64,000 bases of DNA from Marimonas lutisalis (GCF_005434965.1 NZ_SKCI01000002.1:248001-312000); one strand, 5' to 3'; positions 7,711-18,350 are shown, counted from the stretch's first letter. The notes: generated from the letters alone by a model not told the origin. Made by a program: numbers and translations.

Positions 7711-8655
7711 ATGGGCATTGAAACGGTTGCGATCATTGGCGGCGGGCTGATCGGGCAGAGCTGGGCGGCGCTGTTCCTGGCCCATGGACTGCACGTGCGG
7801 GTGCAGGATGTCGCCAAGGGGTTCGAGGCTGGCGTGCGCGATGCTGTTGCGCGGGCCTGGCCGGATCTGCAAGCCGTGGGTATGGCCAAGGGGGACGTGC
7901 CTTGGGATCACCTTTCGTTTTCAACGCGGATCGACGCGGCTTGCGAAGGTGCCGATTTCATCCAGGAATGCGGACCCGACCGGATCGAGGTGAAACGCCA
8001 AATCGTGGCGCAGATCGAGGCCGGGGCAGCCGCCGATGTCGTGATTGCTTCATCCACGTCGTCGTTGCTGGCCAGTGATATCCAGGCCGGGGCCGCGCAT
8101 CCCGAGCGGATCGTCGTGGCGCACCCCTTCAATCCGCCACACCTCGTGCCCCTGGTCGAACTTGTGCCGGGCCACAAAACCGGGGCGGCGGCCATGGCTG
8201 CGGCACGGGCATTTTACGAGAAGATCGGGCGCGAGGTGGTGGAACTCAAACGCGACGTGGTGGGCCATGTGGCCAACCGATTGTCCTCGGCGCTCTTCCG
8301 CGAGGCCGTGCATATCGTCGCCGAAGGCATTGCCAGCGCCGAAGACGTCGATCGCGCGGTGATGCATGGCCCGGGCCTCAGATGGGCGTTAATGGGGCCG
8401 TACCTGACCTATCACCTGGGCGGCGGTGCCGGCGGCTTTCGCCACTACATGGAGCATCTGGGGCCGACGCAGGCGGCGCGGTGGAAAGAACTGGGCGACC
8501 CGGAGCTTGGCCCGGCGACGGTTGCGCGCCTGATTGCGGGTGTGGACGAGATGCTGGAGGGGATGGGCGATGCCGATCCCGCCGCGCGGCGGGATGCGGG
8601 GCTGGTGGGGCTTCTGGCGCTCAAACGCGGGCTGGACGGTGACGATCAGCCCTGA
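7711..8655 (+). CDS. 3-hydroxyacyl-CoA dehydrogenase family protein
   Basis: A 314-residue NAD-dependent dehydrogenase with the 3HCDH two-domain fold. The N-terminal Rossmann motif is IIGGGLIGQSWAA, the conserved block HPFNPPHLVPLVELVPG surrounds the catalytic His, and a helical C-terminal domain follows. Its size fits the single-domain group that includes L-carnitine dehydrogenase and L-gulonate 3-dehydrogenase (lambda-crystallin-like) rather than fatty-acid multienzymes. ATG 7711 was chosen over 7642 because the Rossmann strand starts immediately after it and GGAGAG precedes it. It lies between rplT and pheS, and its 3' end overlaps the convergent MFS gene by 10 bases. The substrate is not determined. 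Confidence 0.85.
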   Translation: MGIETVAIIGGGLIGQSWAALFLAHGLHVRVQDVAKGFEAGVRDAVARAWPDLQAVGMAKGDVPWDHLSFSTRIDAACEGADFIQECGPDRIEVKRQIVAQIEAGAAADVVIASSTSSLLASDIQAGAAHPERIVVAHPFNPPHLVPLVELVPGHKTGAAAMAAARAFYEKIGREVVELKRDVVGHVANRLSSALFREAVHIVAEGIASAEDVDRAVMHGPGLRWALMGPYLTYHLGGGAGGFRHYMEHLGPTQAARWKELGDPELGPATVARLIAGVDEMLEGMGDADPAARRDAGLVGLLALKRGLDGDDQP

Positions 8656-9827
8656 TCCAGCGGCCGCTGCATCAGCGATAGCGTGGCGCCGAAAAGAAGG
8701 ATCCCGGCGGCAACCAGAAGGCTGATCCCGATATCGCCTGCCATGTCCCCGATCAGGCCGGCGGCATAGGGCCCTACGGTCTGGGCGATGGCGAAGACCA
8801 CGGTAAAGAAGCTGATCGCCGCGCCCCAGCCTTCAGCGGGCAGGTTCTGGCGCAGGAAGCTGGTGATGGCGCCCGGCGGCATGAACACGCATAGCCCGAA
8901 GATCATGGCCGAGACCACCGCCGCCAGGCTGCCCGGGACCAGCACCGGCAGGGCGGATCCCAGGGCAATCCCCGTCAGGATCATCGCCAGCGGCCTGCCC
9001 GAGGCATGGCGCGCGAGGACCGGGCGCCACAGGATGGGCGATACGCAGATACAGCTGCCCAGCACCGCCCATGTGGCCGCAATCACCCAGGGCGTGGCCT
9101 GCTGCTCGGTCATCCAGGCCGACAGGAATGTCAGGTAGACGATATAACCCATACCGAAACAGGCATAGCCGCCCAGCTCGCCCAGCATGCGCAGAACGGG
9201 CAACCGCGCCGGCGGCGCGCCATCCGCCCGCCGCGGCGCGCGCAGTTGCGTGGCCGACCACAGCCCCAATGGCAGGAAGGCAAGGCTGGCACCTCCGATC
9301 AGGACCCATCCCCACGGCCATGCGCCGTAGCCCTGCACCCCCAGCAAGAGCGGCAGCGATACCCCGGCCAGCACGATGCCCAGCCCCCCGCCCGATCCGA
9401 AAAGGATGGCGATGGCCAGCGCATTGCGCCGTGCATCGTTCTGGAAGAGCTGCGCGGCCAGCGCGCCTGCCGTGGAAAACGACATCGCGCCGAAGACACC
9501 GGCCAGAACACGCCACAGCGTCTGCCACCACAGCGCGGTGACCAGCCCTGTGACCAGAAGCGCCACGGTGGTGGTGACAAGGCCGAAGGCATAAAGATGC
9601 GTGGGCCGCACCCGGCGGATCAGGATCATCGTCAGGATCGCGCCCACGACATAGCCCATCGCATTCGCGGTATTGAGCCACCCGGCCTGCGCATAGTTCC
9701 AGTCCAGTTCGGATTTCATCGCCGGCAGCAACAGGCCATAGGCAAAGCGGGCAAAGCCATTGGTTACGGTCACGCCGAGAGCCAGCCCCGCCAGCACCAG
9801 CCATGGCCGCGCGGGGCTCTCGGTCAT
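8646..9827 (-). CDS. YbfB/YjiJ-family MFS transporter
   Basis: A 393-residue, 12-helix major facilitator protein. The opening [20 protein letters not shown] is typical of the YbfB/YjiJ subfamily, whose substrates are mostly unknown. It reads convergently with the dehydrogenase, overlapping its end, and divergently from pheS with 158 bases between. The two non-translation genes here interrupt the usual rplT-pheS order. Inner-membrane location follows from the fold. Confidence 0.87.
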   Translation of the reverse strand: MTESPARPWLVLAGLALGVTVTNGFARFAYGLLLPAMKSELDWNYAQAGWLNTANAMGYVVGAILTMILIRRVRPTHLYAFGLVTTTVALLVTGLVTALWWQTLWRVLAGVFGAMSFSTAGALAAQLFQNDARRNALAIAILFGSGGGLGIVLAGVSLPLLLGVQGYGAWPWGWVLIGGASLAFLPLGLWSATQLRAPRRADGAPPARLPVLRMLGELGGYACFGMGYIVYLTFLSAWMTEQQATPWVIAATWAVLGSCICVSPILWRPVLARHASGRPLAMILTGIALGSALPVLVPGSLAAVVSAMIFGLCVFMPPGAITSFLRQNLPAEGWGAAISFFTVVFAIAQTVGPYAAGLIGDMAGDIGISLLVAAGILLFGATLSLMQRPLDQG

Positions 9828-9985
9828 CTTCTGCCCTGCCTTGCGACCATGCGTTGCCCCTTCCCCTGATGCCGCCTTGTCTCATGCTGTCTGGCTTGCA
9901 TCAATCGCTTTCATCTGCAGGGCCACGCGCTTGCATTCGCGGGTCTCACTCGCTAGCACGGGCCAACCGTAAACCGGAGGGTCGG

Positions 9986-11059
9986 ATGGACGATCTGAGA
10001 GACAAGTATATCGCGCTGATTGCCGAGGCGGGCGACGAGGCCGCGCTGGAAGATCTGCGCGTGCAGGCCGTGGGCAAGAAGGGCGAGATCAGCCTGAAAA
10101 TGCGCGAACTGGGCAAGATGAGCCCGGAAGAGCGGCAGGTTATGGGCCCGAAGCTCAACGCGCTGAAGGACGAGATCAACAGCGCGCTGGCCGCCAAGAA
10201 AGAGGCGCTGGAAGATGCTGCGCTGGACGAGCGTCTGCGCGCCGAATGGCTGGACGTCACGCTGCCCGCGCGCGATCGCCGCAGCGGAACGATCCACCCG
10301 ATTTCACAGGTGACCGAAGAGGTGACGGCGATTTTTGCCGACATGGGCTTTGCCGTGGCTGAGGGGCCGCAGATCGAAAGCGACTGGCACAATTTCGACG
10401 CGCTGAACATTCCCGGCCACCACCCGGCGCGCGCCGAGATGGACACGTTCTACATGCACCGTGCCGAGGGCGACAATCGCCCGCCGCATGTGCTGCGCAC
10501 CCACACCTCGCCGGTGCAGATCCGCTCGATGGAATTGGCCGGCGCGCCCATTCGGGTGATCTGCCCGGGCCGCGTCTATCGCGCGGATTATGACCAGACC
10601 CACACGCCGATGTTCCACCAGGTCGAGGGGCTGGCGCTCGATACCGATATCTCGATGGCGAACCTCAAGTGGACGCTCGAGGAATTCGTGAAAGCGTTCT
10701 TCGAGGTCGACGACGTGGAGCTGCGTTTCCGCGCCTCGCATTTCCCATTCACCGAACCCTCGGCCGAGGTCGATATCCGCTGTTCCTGGGAAGGCGGGCA
10801 GTTGAAGGTCGGCGAAGGCGACGACTGGCTGGAAATCCTAGGGAGCGGCATGGTGCACCCCAAGGTGCTCGAGGCCGGTGGGATCGACCCCAACGTGCAC
10901 CAGGGCTTTGCCTTTGGCATGGGGATCGACCGGATCGCGATGCTGAAATACGGCATTCCCGATCTGCGGGCGTTCTTTGATTCCGACCTGCGCTGGCTGC
11001 GGCACTACGGGTTTGCGAGCCTTGATGTTCCTACTCTGCACGGGGGGCTATCCCGATGA
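9986..11059 (+). CDS. pheS: Phenylalanyl-tRNA synthetase alpha subunit
   Basis: A 357-residue catalytic subunit of PheRS, which charges tRNA-Phe as an alpha2-beta2 complex with PheT. The N-terminal coiled-coil arm (about 1-85) binds tRNA. Class II motif 2 is seen around [10 protein letters not shown], and motif 3 as [16 protein letters not shown] near the C-terminus. ATG 9986 with GGAGGG upstream matches the family start; the frame runs further upstream without support. The stop overlaps the pheT start by four bases (ATGA), so the two are translationally coupled. Confidence 0.97.
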   Translation: MDDLRDKYIALIAEAGDEAALEDLRVQAVGKKGEISLKMRELGKMSPEERQVMGPKLNALKDEINSALAAKKEALEDAALDERLRAEWLDVTLPARDRRSGTIHPISQVTEEVTAIFADMGFAVAEGPQIESDWHNFDALNIPGHHPARAEMDTFYMHRAEGDNRPPHVLRTHTSPVQIRSMELAGAPIRVICPGRVYRADYDQTHTPMFHQVEGLALDTDISMANLKWTLEEFVKAFFEVDDVELRFRASHFPFTEPSAEVDIRCSWEGGQLKVGEGDDWLEILGSGMVHPKVLEAGGIDPNVHQGFAFGMGIDRIAMLKYGIPDLRAFFDSDLRWLRHYGFASLDVPTLHGGLSR

Positions 11060-13452
11060 AATTCACCCTCTCCTGGCTGAAAGATCACCTCGAGACCGAG
11101 GCTAGCGTCGACGAGATCGCCGAGGCGCTGACGGACCTTGGACTCGAGGTCGAGGACATCATCAACCCGCTGGACAAGCTGAAGAATTTCACGCTGGCCA
11201 AGGTCAAGTCGGCCAAGCAGCACCCGGATGCCGACCGGCTGCGCGTGTGCATGGTGGAAACCGACGAGGGCGAGAAGCAGATCGTCTGTGGTGCGCCCAA
11301 TGCGCGTGAAGGTATCACCGTGGTTCTGGCCAAGCCGGGCGATTATGTCCCGGGCATCGACGTGACGCTGAGCGTGGGCAAGATCCGCGGCGTGGAAAGC
11401 CATGGCATGATGGCCAGTGAGCGCGAGCTGGAGCTTTCCGACGAGCATGATGGCATCATCGAGCTGCCCTCGGGTGAGGTGGGCCAGAGCTTTGCCGACT
11501 GGTTGGCCGAGAACGAGCCGGCCAAGGTGGACCCGGTGATCGAGATCGCGATCACGCCGAACCGGCCCGACGCGCTGGGCGTGCGGGGCATCGCGCGCGA
11601 CCTGGCGGCGCGGGGCATGGGCACGCTGAAGCCCGCGAAAGACGTGCATATCGAGGGCGAGTTCCCCAGCCCGATCAACGTGACCATCGACGAGGACACG
11701 CGCGACGGCTGTTACGTGTTCGCAGGCCGCCTGATCCGCGGCGTGCAGAACGGGCCCAGCCCGCAATGGCTGCAGGACCGGCTGAAGGCGATCGGGTTGC
11801 GTCCTATCTCGAAACTGGTGGACGTGACCAACTTCTTCACCTTCGACCAGAACCGCCCGCTGCACGTTTTCGATGCCGGCAAGGTCAAGGGCGACCTGCG
11901 CATTCACCGCGCCAAGGGCGGCGAAACACTCGTGGGCCTGGATGAGAAGGAATACACGTTCTCGGAAGGGCAGATCGTGATCTCGGACGATCAAGGCATT
12001 GAATCGATTGCCGGAATCATGGGCGGGCTGGAAACAGGCTGCACCATGGAAACGACCGACGTGTTCCTTGAGGCCGCCGTCTGGAACCATATCCAGATCG
12101 CCTATACCGGGCGGGCGCTGAAGATCAATTCGGATGCGCGCTATCGCAACGAGCGCGGGATCGACCCGGCGTTCAACATGCCCGCGATCGAGCTGGCCAC
12201 GCAGATGATCATGGAGCTGTGCGGCGGTGAGCCGTCGAGCGTGGTCGTCGCCGGCGAGGTGCCGGATGTGAGCCGCGCCTACAAGCTTGACCCCGCGCGG
12301 GTGATCAGCCTGGTGGGCATGGACATCCCCGAGGCCGAGCAGCGTCAGACCCTGACTAAGTTGGGCTTCCGCCTGGAAGGCAACATGGCGCATGTGCCCA
12401 GCTGGCGGCCCGACGTGATGGGCGAGGCCGACCTGGTGGAAGAGGTCGCCCGTATCGCTTCGTTAACGAAGCTTAAGGGAAAACCAATGCGCCGTACGCA
12501 GGATGGCGTGCCGAAACCGATCCTGTCGCTGCATCAGCGGCGGGAGCAGGCGGCGCGGCGGACTTGTGCCTCGCTTGGGTACAATGAATGTGTGACCTAT
12601 TCCTTTATCGACCGCGCCAGCGCCGCGCTGTTTGGCGGGGGCGATGACGCGACGATGCTGGAAAACCCCATTTCCAGCGAAATGAGCCACATGCGGCCCG
12701 ATCTGCTGCCCGGCCTGATGCAGGCCGCGGCGCGCAACCAGGCGCGCGGGATGAGCGACCTGGCGCTGTTCGAGGTGGGCCCGGCCTTCCATGGTGGGGA
12801 ACCGGAAGAGCAGCATCTGCAGGTGACCGGCCTGTTGGTCGGCCGCAGCGGACCGAAGGACGTGCATGGCGCATCGCGGCCCGTCGATGCGTTCGACGCC
12901 AAGGCCGATGCCGAGGCGATCCTGGCCGCGATCGGCGCGCCCGCGAAGGTGCAGATCCTGCGCGGCGGCCCGGCATGGTGGCACCCGGGGCGGCATGGCA
13001 AGATCTGCCTTGGCCCCAAGAAAGTGCTTGGGATCTTTGGGGAAATTCACCCCAAGGTGCTGAAGGCGATGGATGTGAAAGGCCCTGCCGTGGCCTTTAC
13101 CATCTGGCCAGATGAAGTGCCCGCGCCGCGCAACCAGAGCGCCACGCGCGCCGCGCTGGAGGCCAGCGACCTGCAGGCGGTTGAGCGTGACTTTGCCTTT
13201 GTCGTCGATGCCGATGTCGAGGCATTGACGCTGGTCAATGCCGCCGCCGGCGCGGACAAGCAGCTTATCGACAGCGTGCGCGTCTTTGACGAGTTCATTG
13301 GCGGCAGCCTGGGTGAGGGCAAGAAATCGCTGGCCATCACCGTGCGGCTGCAGCCGACCGACCAGACGCTGAAGGAAAAGGAAATCGAGGCGGTCGCCGC
13401 GAAGATCGTCGAGAAGGTCCAGAAAGCCACGGGCGGCGTGCTGCGCGGATAA
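11056..13452 (+). CDS. pheT: Phenylalanyl-tRNA synthetase beta subunit
   Basis: A 798-residue PheT, the normal length. Domains in order: an N-terminal segment starting [12 protein letters not shown], the EMAP-type tRNA-binding domain (about 39-148), the B3/B4 editing region (about 210-370), the B5 domain (about 400-470), a catalytic-like core, and the C-terminal FDX-ACB anticodon-binding domain (about 705-798). It partners PheS, to which it is coupled by the ATGA overlap. A hairpin overlapping the stop codon probably ends the transcript. Confidence 0.97.
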   Translation: MKFTLSWLKDHLETEASVDEIAEALTDLGLEVEDIINPLDKLKNFTLAKVKSAKQHPDADRLRVCMVETDEGEKQIVCGAPNAREGITVVLAKPGDYVPGIDVTLSVGKIRGVESHGMMASERELELSDEHDGIIELPSGEVGQSFADWLAENEPAKVDPVIEIAITPNRPDALGVRGIARDLAARGMGTLKPAKDVHIEGEFPSPINVTIDEDTRDGCYVFAGRLIRGVQNGPSPQWLQDRLKAIGLRPISKLVDVTNFFTFDQNRPLHVFDAGKVKGDLRIHRAKGGETLVGLDEKEYTFSEGQIVISDDQGIESIAGIMGGLETGCTMETTDVFLEAAVWNHIQIAYTGRALKINSDARYRNERGIDPAFNMPAIELATQMIMELCGGEPSSVVVAGEVPDVSRAYKLDPARVISLVGMDIPEAEQRQTLTKLGFRLEGNMAHVPSWRPDVMGEADLVEEVARIASLTKLKGKPMRRTQDGVPKPILSLHQRREQAARRTCASLGYNECVTYSFIDRASAALFGGGDDATMLENPISSEMSHMRPDLLPGLMQAAARNQARGMSDLALFEVGPAFHGGEPEEQHLQVTGLLVGRSGPKDVHGASRPVDAFDAKADAEAILAAIGAPAKVQILRGGPAWWHPGRHGKICLGPKKVLGIFGEIHPKVLKAMDVKGPAVAFTIWPDEVPAPRNQSATRAALEASDLQAVERDFAFVVDADVEALTLVNAAAGADKQLIDSVRVFDEFIGGSLGEGKKSLAITVRLQPTDQTLKEKEIEAVAAKIVEKVQKATGGVLRG

Positions 13453-13478
13453 CCACCGGCGGGGTTTTGCCGGTGGTT
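13451..13478 (+). terminator. Hairpin after pheT
   Basis: A 10-bp stem AACCACCGGC (13451-13460) with GCCGGTGGTT (13469-13478) and loop ggggtttt. It overlaps the TAA stop of pheT. A T-tract is lacking, so it is a probable rather than certain terminator. Confidence 0.5.
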
Positions 13479-13627
13479 AACGGGGGCGACTCGGGGGGGT
13501 GACTTGTGTGCACCCCCTTGGCTGACATCCGGCTGCCGGGTGCGGCGAATTTCCCGTGGTGAACGGTGCGGACGCGGTTACCATCCCGTTACGGTAAAGT
13601 ACGGGTTAACGGTGGAGGAGACCTGCG

Positions 13628-14257
13628 ATGTTCGACAATCGCGACGCGGCGGGCGAGGCGCTGGCCAAGGCGCTGGCCGAGCTGGAGCTGACCGATCCGG
13701 TGGTTTTTGCCCTGCCGCGCGGCGGGGTGCCGGTGGCGCTGCCGGTGGCGCGGGCGCTGAAGGCGCCGCTGGATCTTGTGCTGGTGCGCAAGATCGGCAC
13801 GCCGTGGCAGCCGGAGCTGGCCGCCGGCGCACTGGTCGACGGACCGCCCGAGCATATCGTTTTCAACGAGCACGTGCTGCGGGCGGCCGGGCTGAGCCGC
13901 GAGGACCTGGAGGCCACGATCGCCAGCGAGCGCAAGAAGAATGCCGAGCGCCGGGCGATGTGGCTGGAAGGGCGCGATCCGGTCGCGGTGAAGGACCGCA
14001 GCGCCATCGTGATCGACGACGGGATCGCCACGGGCGCCACGATGAAGGCGGCGCTGATGGGCCTGCGCGAGCGCGAGCCGAAAGAGATCGTGCTGGCGGT
14101 GCCGGTGGCGGCGCGCGACACGCTGCGCGAGATGGAGGCGCTGGCCGACCGGGTGGTCTGCCTGGAGCGGCCCGAGTTCTTTCAGGCCGTGGGGCTGCAT
14201 TACCGCGATTTCGGGCAGGTCTCGGACGAGGCGGTGACGGAAATGATGCGAGACTAG
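13628..14257 (+). CDS. Phosphoribosyltransferase-family protein
   Basis: A 209-residue type I phosphoribosyltransferase fold. The PRPP-binding loop is clear as VIDDGIATGAT at about 128-138, and the N-terminal FALPRGGVPVA block is typical of the stand-alone PRTase group often found beside hydrolases. A GGAGGAG site lies 8 bases before ATG 13628. It is followed by ytoQ after 15 bases, so the two likely form an operon. The base substrate cannot be predicted; this subgroup lacks an assigned reaction. Confidence 0.82.
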   Translation: MFDNRDAAGEALAKALAELELTDPVVFALPRGGVPVALPVARALKAPLDLVLVRKIGTPWQPELAAGALVDGPPEHIVFNEHVLRAAGLSREDLEATIASERKKNAERRAMWLEGRDPVAVKDRSAIVIDDGIATGATMKAALMGLREREPKEIVLAVPVAARDTLREMEALADRVVCLERPEFFQAVGLHYRDFGQVSDEAVTEMMRD

Positions 14258-14272
14258 AGAAGGGAGCGAGGC

Positions 14273-14722
14273 ATGACATTGAAGGTTTACCTGTCGGGCG
14301 AGATTCACACCGACTGGCGCGAGCAGATCGTCGAGGGCGCCAAGGGGCTGGACGTGAGCTTTGACAGCCCGGTGACGGATCACGCGGCCAGTGACGATTG
14401 CGGCGTGGCGATTCTGGGTTCCGAGGAGAACAAGTACTGGCATGACCACAAGGGCGCGATGGTGAACGCGATCCGCACCCGCAAGGGCATTGCCGACGCC
14501 GACGTGGTAGTGGTGCGCTTCGGCGAGAAATACCGCCAGTGGAACGCAGCCTTCGATGCGGGCTATGCCGCCGCGCTGGGCAAGAGCCTGATCGTGCTGC
14601 AACTGCCCGAGCATGACCACGCGCTGAAAGAGGTGGACGCCGCCGCGCTGGCCGTGGCGCGCGAGCCGGGGCAGGTGGTGGAAATCCTGCGCTATGTCCT
14701 GACCGGTGCGCTGCCGGGGTAA
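14273..14722 (+). CDS. YtoQ family protein
   Basis: A 149-residue protein with the YtoQ signature: MTLKVYLSGEIHTDWR at the start, NKYWHDHKGAM in the middle and QWNAAFDAGYAAALGK near 100-115. This layout resembles the nucleoside deoxyribosyltransferase-like fold, but no activity is established to my knowledge. It is co-oriented with the phosphoribosyltransferase, and a hairpin repeat of the window's recurring type follows it at 14728. Confidence 0.82.
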   Translation: MTLKVYLSGEIHTDWREQIVEGAKGLDVSFDSPVTDHAASDDCGVAILGSEENKYWHDHKGAMVNAIRTRKGIADADVVVVRFGEKYRQWNAAFDAGYAAALGKSLIVLQLPEHDHALKEVDAAALAVAREPGQVVEILRYVLTGALPG

Positions 14723-14727
14723 GGGGA

Positions 14728-14752
14728 AGGTGGGCTGAAAGCCCACCCTACG
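14728..14752. repeat. REP-like hairpin repeat, copy 1
   Basis: Stem GGTGGGCT / AGCCCACC with loop gaa, followed by CTACG. It shares the core GGGCTGAA-GCCC-CCCTACG with copies at 48465, 48501 (reversed) and 57677. It sits between the convergent ytoQ and GST genes, so it may also serve as a terminator. Confidence 0.65.
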
Positions 14753-14758
14753 TCGCTA

Positions 14759-15460
14759 TCACGCCTCGCGCGGGGGGACGTTGATGGCGCGCTGAACCGC
14801 CGGGCGCTCCATGAAGCGGTCGAACCAGGCCACGACATTGGGGCGCGCATTCCATTTCACCTCGGGCTTGGCGCCGTAGTGATCGAGCGCGCGCATCCAC
14901 GGCACGGTGCAGATATCGGCGATGGAATAGTCGTCCATCAGCCAGTCGCGTCCCTGAAGGCGCGCCTCGAGCACGTCGAGCAGGCGCATGGTTTCGTTCA
15001 GGTAGCGCTCGACCGGGCGGTCATCGTCGATATCGGCGCCGCCGAAGGCAAAGAAATACCCCAGCTGGCCAAACATCGGGCCGATGCCGCCCATCTGGAA
15101 CATCACCCACTGGATGGTCTGGTAACGCCTGGCCGGATCGGTCGAGAGAAACTGGCCGGTCTTTTCGGCCAGGTAAATCAGGATCGCGCCGCTTTCGAAA
15201 AGTTCCAGCGGCTGGCCGCCGGGGCCGTCGGGGTCGATGATGGCGGGGATCTTGCCATTGGGGTTGAGCGACAGGAACTCGGGGCTTTTGACATCCTCGT
15301 CATTGATCGTCACCCGATGCCATTCATAGGGCAGGCCGGTTTCTTCCAGCATGGTCGAGACCTTCACGCCGTTCGGCGTGGGGAAGGAATAGAGCTGAAG
15401 AATGTCGGGGTTTTCGGCCGGCCAGCGGGCATTGATCGGGTGATCGGTGATCGAGGTCAT
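14759..15460 (-). CDS. Glutathione S-transferase family protein
   Basis: A 233-residue GST with a thioredoxin-like N-domain (LYSFPTPNGVKV from about 23) and a helical C-domain. NPNGKIPAI (66-74) contains the cis-proline, and LFESGAILIYLAEK (87-100) contains the Glu-Ser glutathione-binding pair. The sequence resembles YfcG/Ure2-type enzymes with disulfide reductase activity. ATG 15460 has GGAGAGAC upstream; the in-frame extension to 15526 lacks support. A second, longer GST of the related YghU type lies at 28016-28876. Confidence 0.88.
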   Translation of the reverse strand: MTSITDHPINARWPAENPDILQLYSFPTPNGVKVSTMLEETGLPYEWHRVTINDEDVKSPEFLSLNPNGKIPAIIDPDGPGGQPLELFESGAILIYLAEKTGQFLSTDPARRYQTIQWVMFQMGGIGPMFGQLGYFFAFGGADIDDDRPVERYLNETMRLLDVLEARLQGRDWLMDDYSIADICTVPWMRALDHYGAKPEVKWNARPNVVAWFDRFMERPAVQRAINVPPREA

Positions 15461-15604
15461 CTGTCTCTCCTGTTGGGTCGGGGGAAAAATACCGGGGAAT
15501 TCCCGTAAAAACAGACCCGAATTCATGGATTTTCGTGATATGTTAACGATGCGATCCGGCGCAACCAGGTAAATCAGCCGGCGCTATCATGAGTGAGGGG
15601 CAAA

Positions 15605-16039
15605 ATGCTTAAAGAATTCAAGGATTTCATCGCCAAGGGCAATGTCATGGACATGGCCGTTGGTATCATTATCGGTGCCGCGTTCACCGCGATCGTCAGT
15701 TCGCTGGTGGCCGACCTGATCAACCCGATCATCGGGCTGTTCCTGGGTGGGATCGACTTTACCAACATGTATGCCGTGCTGTCGGGCGAGGTCGCCGAGG
15801 GCGCGAGCCTGGAAGCCGCGCGCGAAGGCGGGGCGGCGGTGTTCGCCTATGGCTCGTTCATCATGGCGATCATCAACTTCCTGATCATCGCTTTCGTGGT
15901 GTTCATGCTGGTGCGCTATGTCAACAAGGTGAAAGAGGCGGCCGAGAAGAAAGAGGAAGCCCCCGCCGAGGAAGCGCCCGCCGGGCCGACCGAGCTGGAC
16001 CTTCTGACCGAGATCCGCGACGCGCTGGCCAAGAAGTAG
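15605..16039 (+). CDS. mscL: Large-conductance mechanosensitive channel MscL
   Basis: A 144-residue MscL, which opens under membrane tension to relieve osmotic downshock. The N-terminal [20 protein letters not shown] runs into TM1 (about 14-40). TM2 is around residues 83-104, followed by the charged coiled-coil tail rich in Glu, Lys, Ala and Pro. ATG 15605 is preceded by GAGGGG; a GTG at 15593 in the same frame is less likely. A strong terminator follows at 16060. Confidence 0.96.
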   Translation: MLKEFKDFIAKGNVMDMAVGIIIGAAFTAIVSSLVADLINPIIGLFLGGIDFTNMYAVLSGEVAEGASLEAAREGGAAVFAYGSFIMAIINFLIIAFVVFMLVRYVNKVKEAAEKKEEAPAEEAPAGPTELDLLTEIRDALAKK

Positions 16040-16059
16040 GCGCCGGACCGAACCACGTG

Positions 16060-16092
16060 GAATGCCCCGTCCGACGGCGGGGCATTCTTTTT
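16060..16092 (+). terminator. Rho-independent terminator after mscL
   Basis: Stem GAATGCCCCG (16060-16069) with CGGGGCATTC (16078-16087), followed by five T. Confidence 0.85.
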
Positions 16093-16181
16093 GCGCATGG
16101 CGGTCCTGTGGCACCCTGGCTGCAGTGATGCGTGTTTTCGTGGTAAAATGAAATTTTGATCGAAAAACATGGGAGACCGCG

Positions 16182-16643
16182 ATGAGGGTATTTCTTGCTG
16201 CAATCGCCGCCTGTTTTCTGGCCGCGGCGGCATGGGCCGAGGTGCGGATCGTGAACAGCCCCGGCGATGGGTACCTGAACCTGCGGACCGGACCAGGCAG
16301 CCAGTATGACATCATCCTGCCCATGCGGCATGGATCGCTGGTCGAGGTTCTGGAGACCAAGGGCAGCTGGAGCCGGGTGCGGCACGAGGCTTCGGGTAAT
16401 GTCGGCTGGGCCTTTCGCAAATACATGGTGGCCTTTGACGGTGCTGCGTCGGTGCGTTTTGTCTATTCGCCCAATGACGGTTACCTGAACCTGCGCACGG
16501 GCCCCGGTTCGGGCTTTGCCATCGTGCGGCGGATGTTCAACGGCGAGGCGGTCGAGATTCTCGAGCGCAAGGGTGGCTGGGTGCGGGTATCGCACCAATC
16601 GGGCGCGCAGGGCTGGGCCTTTGAAAAATACCTGAGGAAGTGA
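16182..16643 (+). CDS. Exported protein with two bacterial SH3 repeats
   Basis: A 153-residue secreted protein. The signal peptide (about 1-19) ends AAAWA-E. Two SH3_3-type repeats follow, at about 21-76 and 86-150. Each contains the hallmark DGYLNLRTGPGS and ends in a GWAF-[RE]KY block. Such repeats usually bind peptidoglycan stem peptides or help localise hydrolases in the periplasm. No enzymatic domain is attached. A GGGAGACCGCG site precedes ATG 16182. It stands alone between the mscL terminator and the tRNA promoter. Confidence 0.82.
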   Translation: MRVFLAAIAACFLAAAAWAEVRIVNSPGDGYLNLRTGPGSQYDIILPMRHGSLVEVLETKGSWSRVRHEASGNVGWAFRKYMVAFDGAASVRFVYSPNDGYLNLRTGPGSGFAIVRRMFNGEAVEILERKGGWVRVSHQSGAQGWAFEKYLRK

Positions 16644-16705
16644 GTGGAGTTCGAACGCGCGGGCCCATTTGGGGCAAGATGAAGCACGCGGGCCGGATTT
16701 TGGGT

Positions 16706-16734
16706 TTGACAGAACCGGGAAGCGCGGCTAAGTG
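16706..16734 (+). promoter_or_regulatory. Promoter candidate for tRNA-Met
   Basis: A perfect -35 TTGACA (16706-16711), a 17-base spacer and a weak -10 TAAGTG (16729-16734) end 17 bases before the tRNA. Confidence 0.5.
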
Positions 16735-16751
16735 AGCCTTCCGTGTGAGAT

Positions 16752-16828
16752 GGCGTGGTAGCTCAGCCGGTTAGAGCACAGCACTCATAATGCTGGGGTC
16801 GGCGGTTCAAGTCCGCCCCACGCTACCA
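16752..16828 (+). tRNA. tRNA-Met (CAT), elongator
   Basis: A 77-base cloverleaf with encoded CCA. Acceptor GGCGTGG / CCACGCT (with a G-U first pair), D-stem GCTC/GAGC, anticodon stem CAGCA/TGCTG with loop CTCATAA, and T-stem GGCGG/CCGCC with TTCAAGT. The paired first position and the lack of three G-C pairs in the anticodon stem argue for elongator rather than initiator Met. Confidence 0.95.
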
Positions 16829-16841
16829 TCTCGCGCCGCAG

Positions 16842-16868
16842 AAAGCCGCTCCTCCGGGGGCGGCTTTT
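16842..16868 (+). terminator. Terminator after tRNA-Met
   Basis: Stem AAAGCCGC (16842-16849) with GCGGCTTT (16860-16867), ending in four T. Confidence 0.7.
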
Positions 16869-16931
16869 GTGTTTTGACAATGGCTTCGGGCGGGATCACT
16901 CTTTCGCAGGACACGCGCGGGAGACTCCAAG

Positions 16932-18350
16932 ATGCAGCAGATGAACAGCGAGCCGGCCTGGGACCTGGTCGAGGCGCGGAAGGCCGAATACGTGGGCCTG
17001 TCGGACCGGGTGTTCGACATGCCCGAAGTGGCCTATTGCGAGGCGCGCTCCGCCGAGGAGCATCGGCTCATGCTGGAGGCCGAGGGGTTTCGGGTGCAGA
17101 CCGGGCTGGCCGGAATTCCGACCGCCGTGATGGGCGAGGCCGGCAAAGGCGGGCTGGTGATCGCCATCCTGGGCGAGTATGACGCGCTGCCCGAACTGGG
17201 CCAGCAATCGGGCGTGGCGATGCCAGCGCCGGTCAAGGCCGGGGGCGCGGGGCATGGCTGCGGGCACAACCTTCTGGGCTCGGCCGCCCTGGCCGCGGCA
17301 GCCGCGGTCAAGGATTTCCTCGCCGAGAGCGGACTGCCGGGCCGGGTGCGGTATTATGGCTGCCCAGCGGAAGAGGGCGGTGCGGCCAAGACCTTCATGG
17401 TGCGCGAGGGCCTGTTCGACGATGTCGATGCGGCAATCACCTGGCATCCGGCCAGTTATTCCGGGGTGATGGAGCCCCGCTCGCTGGCCAATACGCGGAT
17501 CGATTTCACCTTTCACGGCAAGGCAGCGCATGCCGCGGCCTCGCCCGAGCTGGGGCGCTCGGCCCTGGATGCGGTCGAGCTTATGAACGTGGGCGTGAAC
17601 TATATGCGTGAACACATGCCCGACGATGCGCGGGTGCATTATGCCTATCTCGATGCCGGGGGCGCAGCGCCCAACGTGGTGCAGGCACGCGCCACGGTGC
17701 GGCAACTGATCCGCGCGCGGGACCTGAAAGGGCTGCGCGGGCTGGTGGCGCGCGTGCGCAACATCGCAGAGGGCGCGGCGCTGATGACCGAGACACGGGT
17801 CGAGGCGAAGGTGGTGAGCGCGGTGTCGAACCTGTTGCCGAATCGGCCGCTGGAAGAGCTGATGCAGCGGCAGTTCGACCGGTTGGGGCCGGTGCAGTTC
17901 GACGAGGACGATCGCGCCTTTGCCCGCGAGATCCGCAAGACGCTGACCGACGAGGATATCGAATCGGTATTCGCCCGCACCGGGCGGGCGCCGGAATACG
18001 ACATGGAGATCTGCGATTTCGTTGCCCCGCTCGACCGCAAGAGCGTGGGCGGAGAGGGCTCGACCGATGTGGGCGATGTGAGCTGGGCGGTGCCGTTGGT
18101 GCAGGCCTGGGTGACGACCTGCGCGCTGGGCACGCCGTTTCACACCTGGCAGCTGACGGCGCATGGCAAGACGCCGCTGGCGCACAAGGGGATGATCCAC
18201 GCGGCCAAGGTGATGGCGGCGACGGCCTGCGATCTCTACCGCGAACCGGCAATCCTGAGCGCGGCAAAGGCCGAGCACCAGGCGCGCCTGGCGCGCGATC
18301 CCTATCAATGCCCGATGCCGGATGACGTGCTACCTCCGATTCCGGGCTGA
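16932..18350 (+). CDS. M20 amidohydrolase, AbgB-like
   Basis: A 472-residue M20-family metallohydrolase resembling the p-aminobenzoyl-glutamate hydrolase subunit AbgB. The metal-binding motifs are [10 protein letters not shown] (about 81-90), GHGCGHN (107-113), and CPAEEGG at about residue 145, with the lid domain starting near 190 ([13 protein letters not shown]). It cleaves amide bonds of N-acyl amino acids or related compounds; the true substrate is not visible. No abgA or abgT partner lies nearby. The start is ATG 16932 with a weak site; a second Met four codons in is also possible. Confidence 0.85.
   Translation: MQQMNSEPAWDLVEARKAEYVGLSDRVFDMPEVAYCEARSAEEHRLMLEAEGFRVQTGLAGIPTAVMGEAGKGGLVIAILGEYDALPELGQQSGVAMPAPVKAGGAGHGCGHNLLGSAALAAAAAVKDFLAESGLPGRVRYYGCPAEEGGAAKTFMVREGLFDDVDAAITWHPASYSGVMEPRSLANTRIDFTFHGKAAHAAASPELGRSALDAVELMNVGVNYMREHMPDDARVHYAYLDAGGAAPNVVQARATVRQLIRARDLKGLRGLVARVRNIAEGAALMTETRVEAKVVSAVSNLLPNRPLEELMQRQFDRLGPVQFDEDDRAFAREIRKTLTDEDIESVFARTGRAPEYDMEICDFVAPLDRKSVGGEGSTDVGDVSWAVPLVQAWVTTCALGTPFHTWQLTAHGKTPLAHKGMIHAAKVMAATACDLYREPAILSAAKAEHQARLARDPYQCPMPDDVLPPIPG

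Noticed and set aside
16752-16828. tRNA-Met as attachment site of an integrated element
   Set aside because: No integrase, no direct repeat of the tRNA 3' end and no change in gene type downstream.
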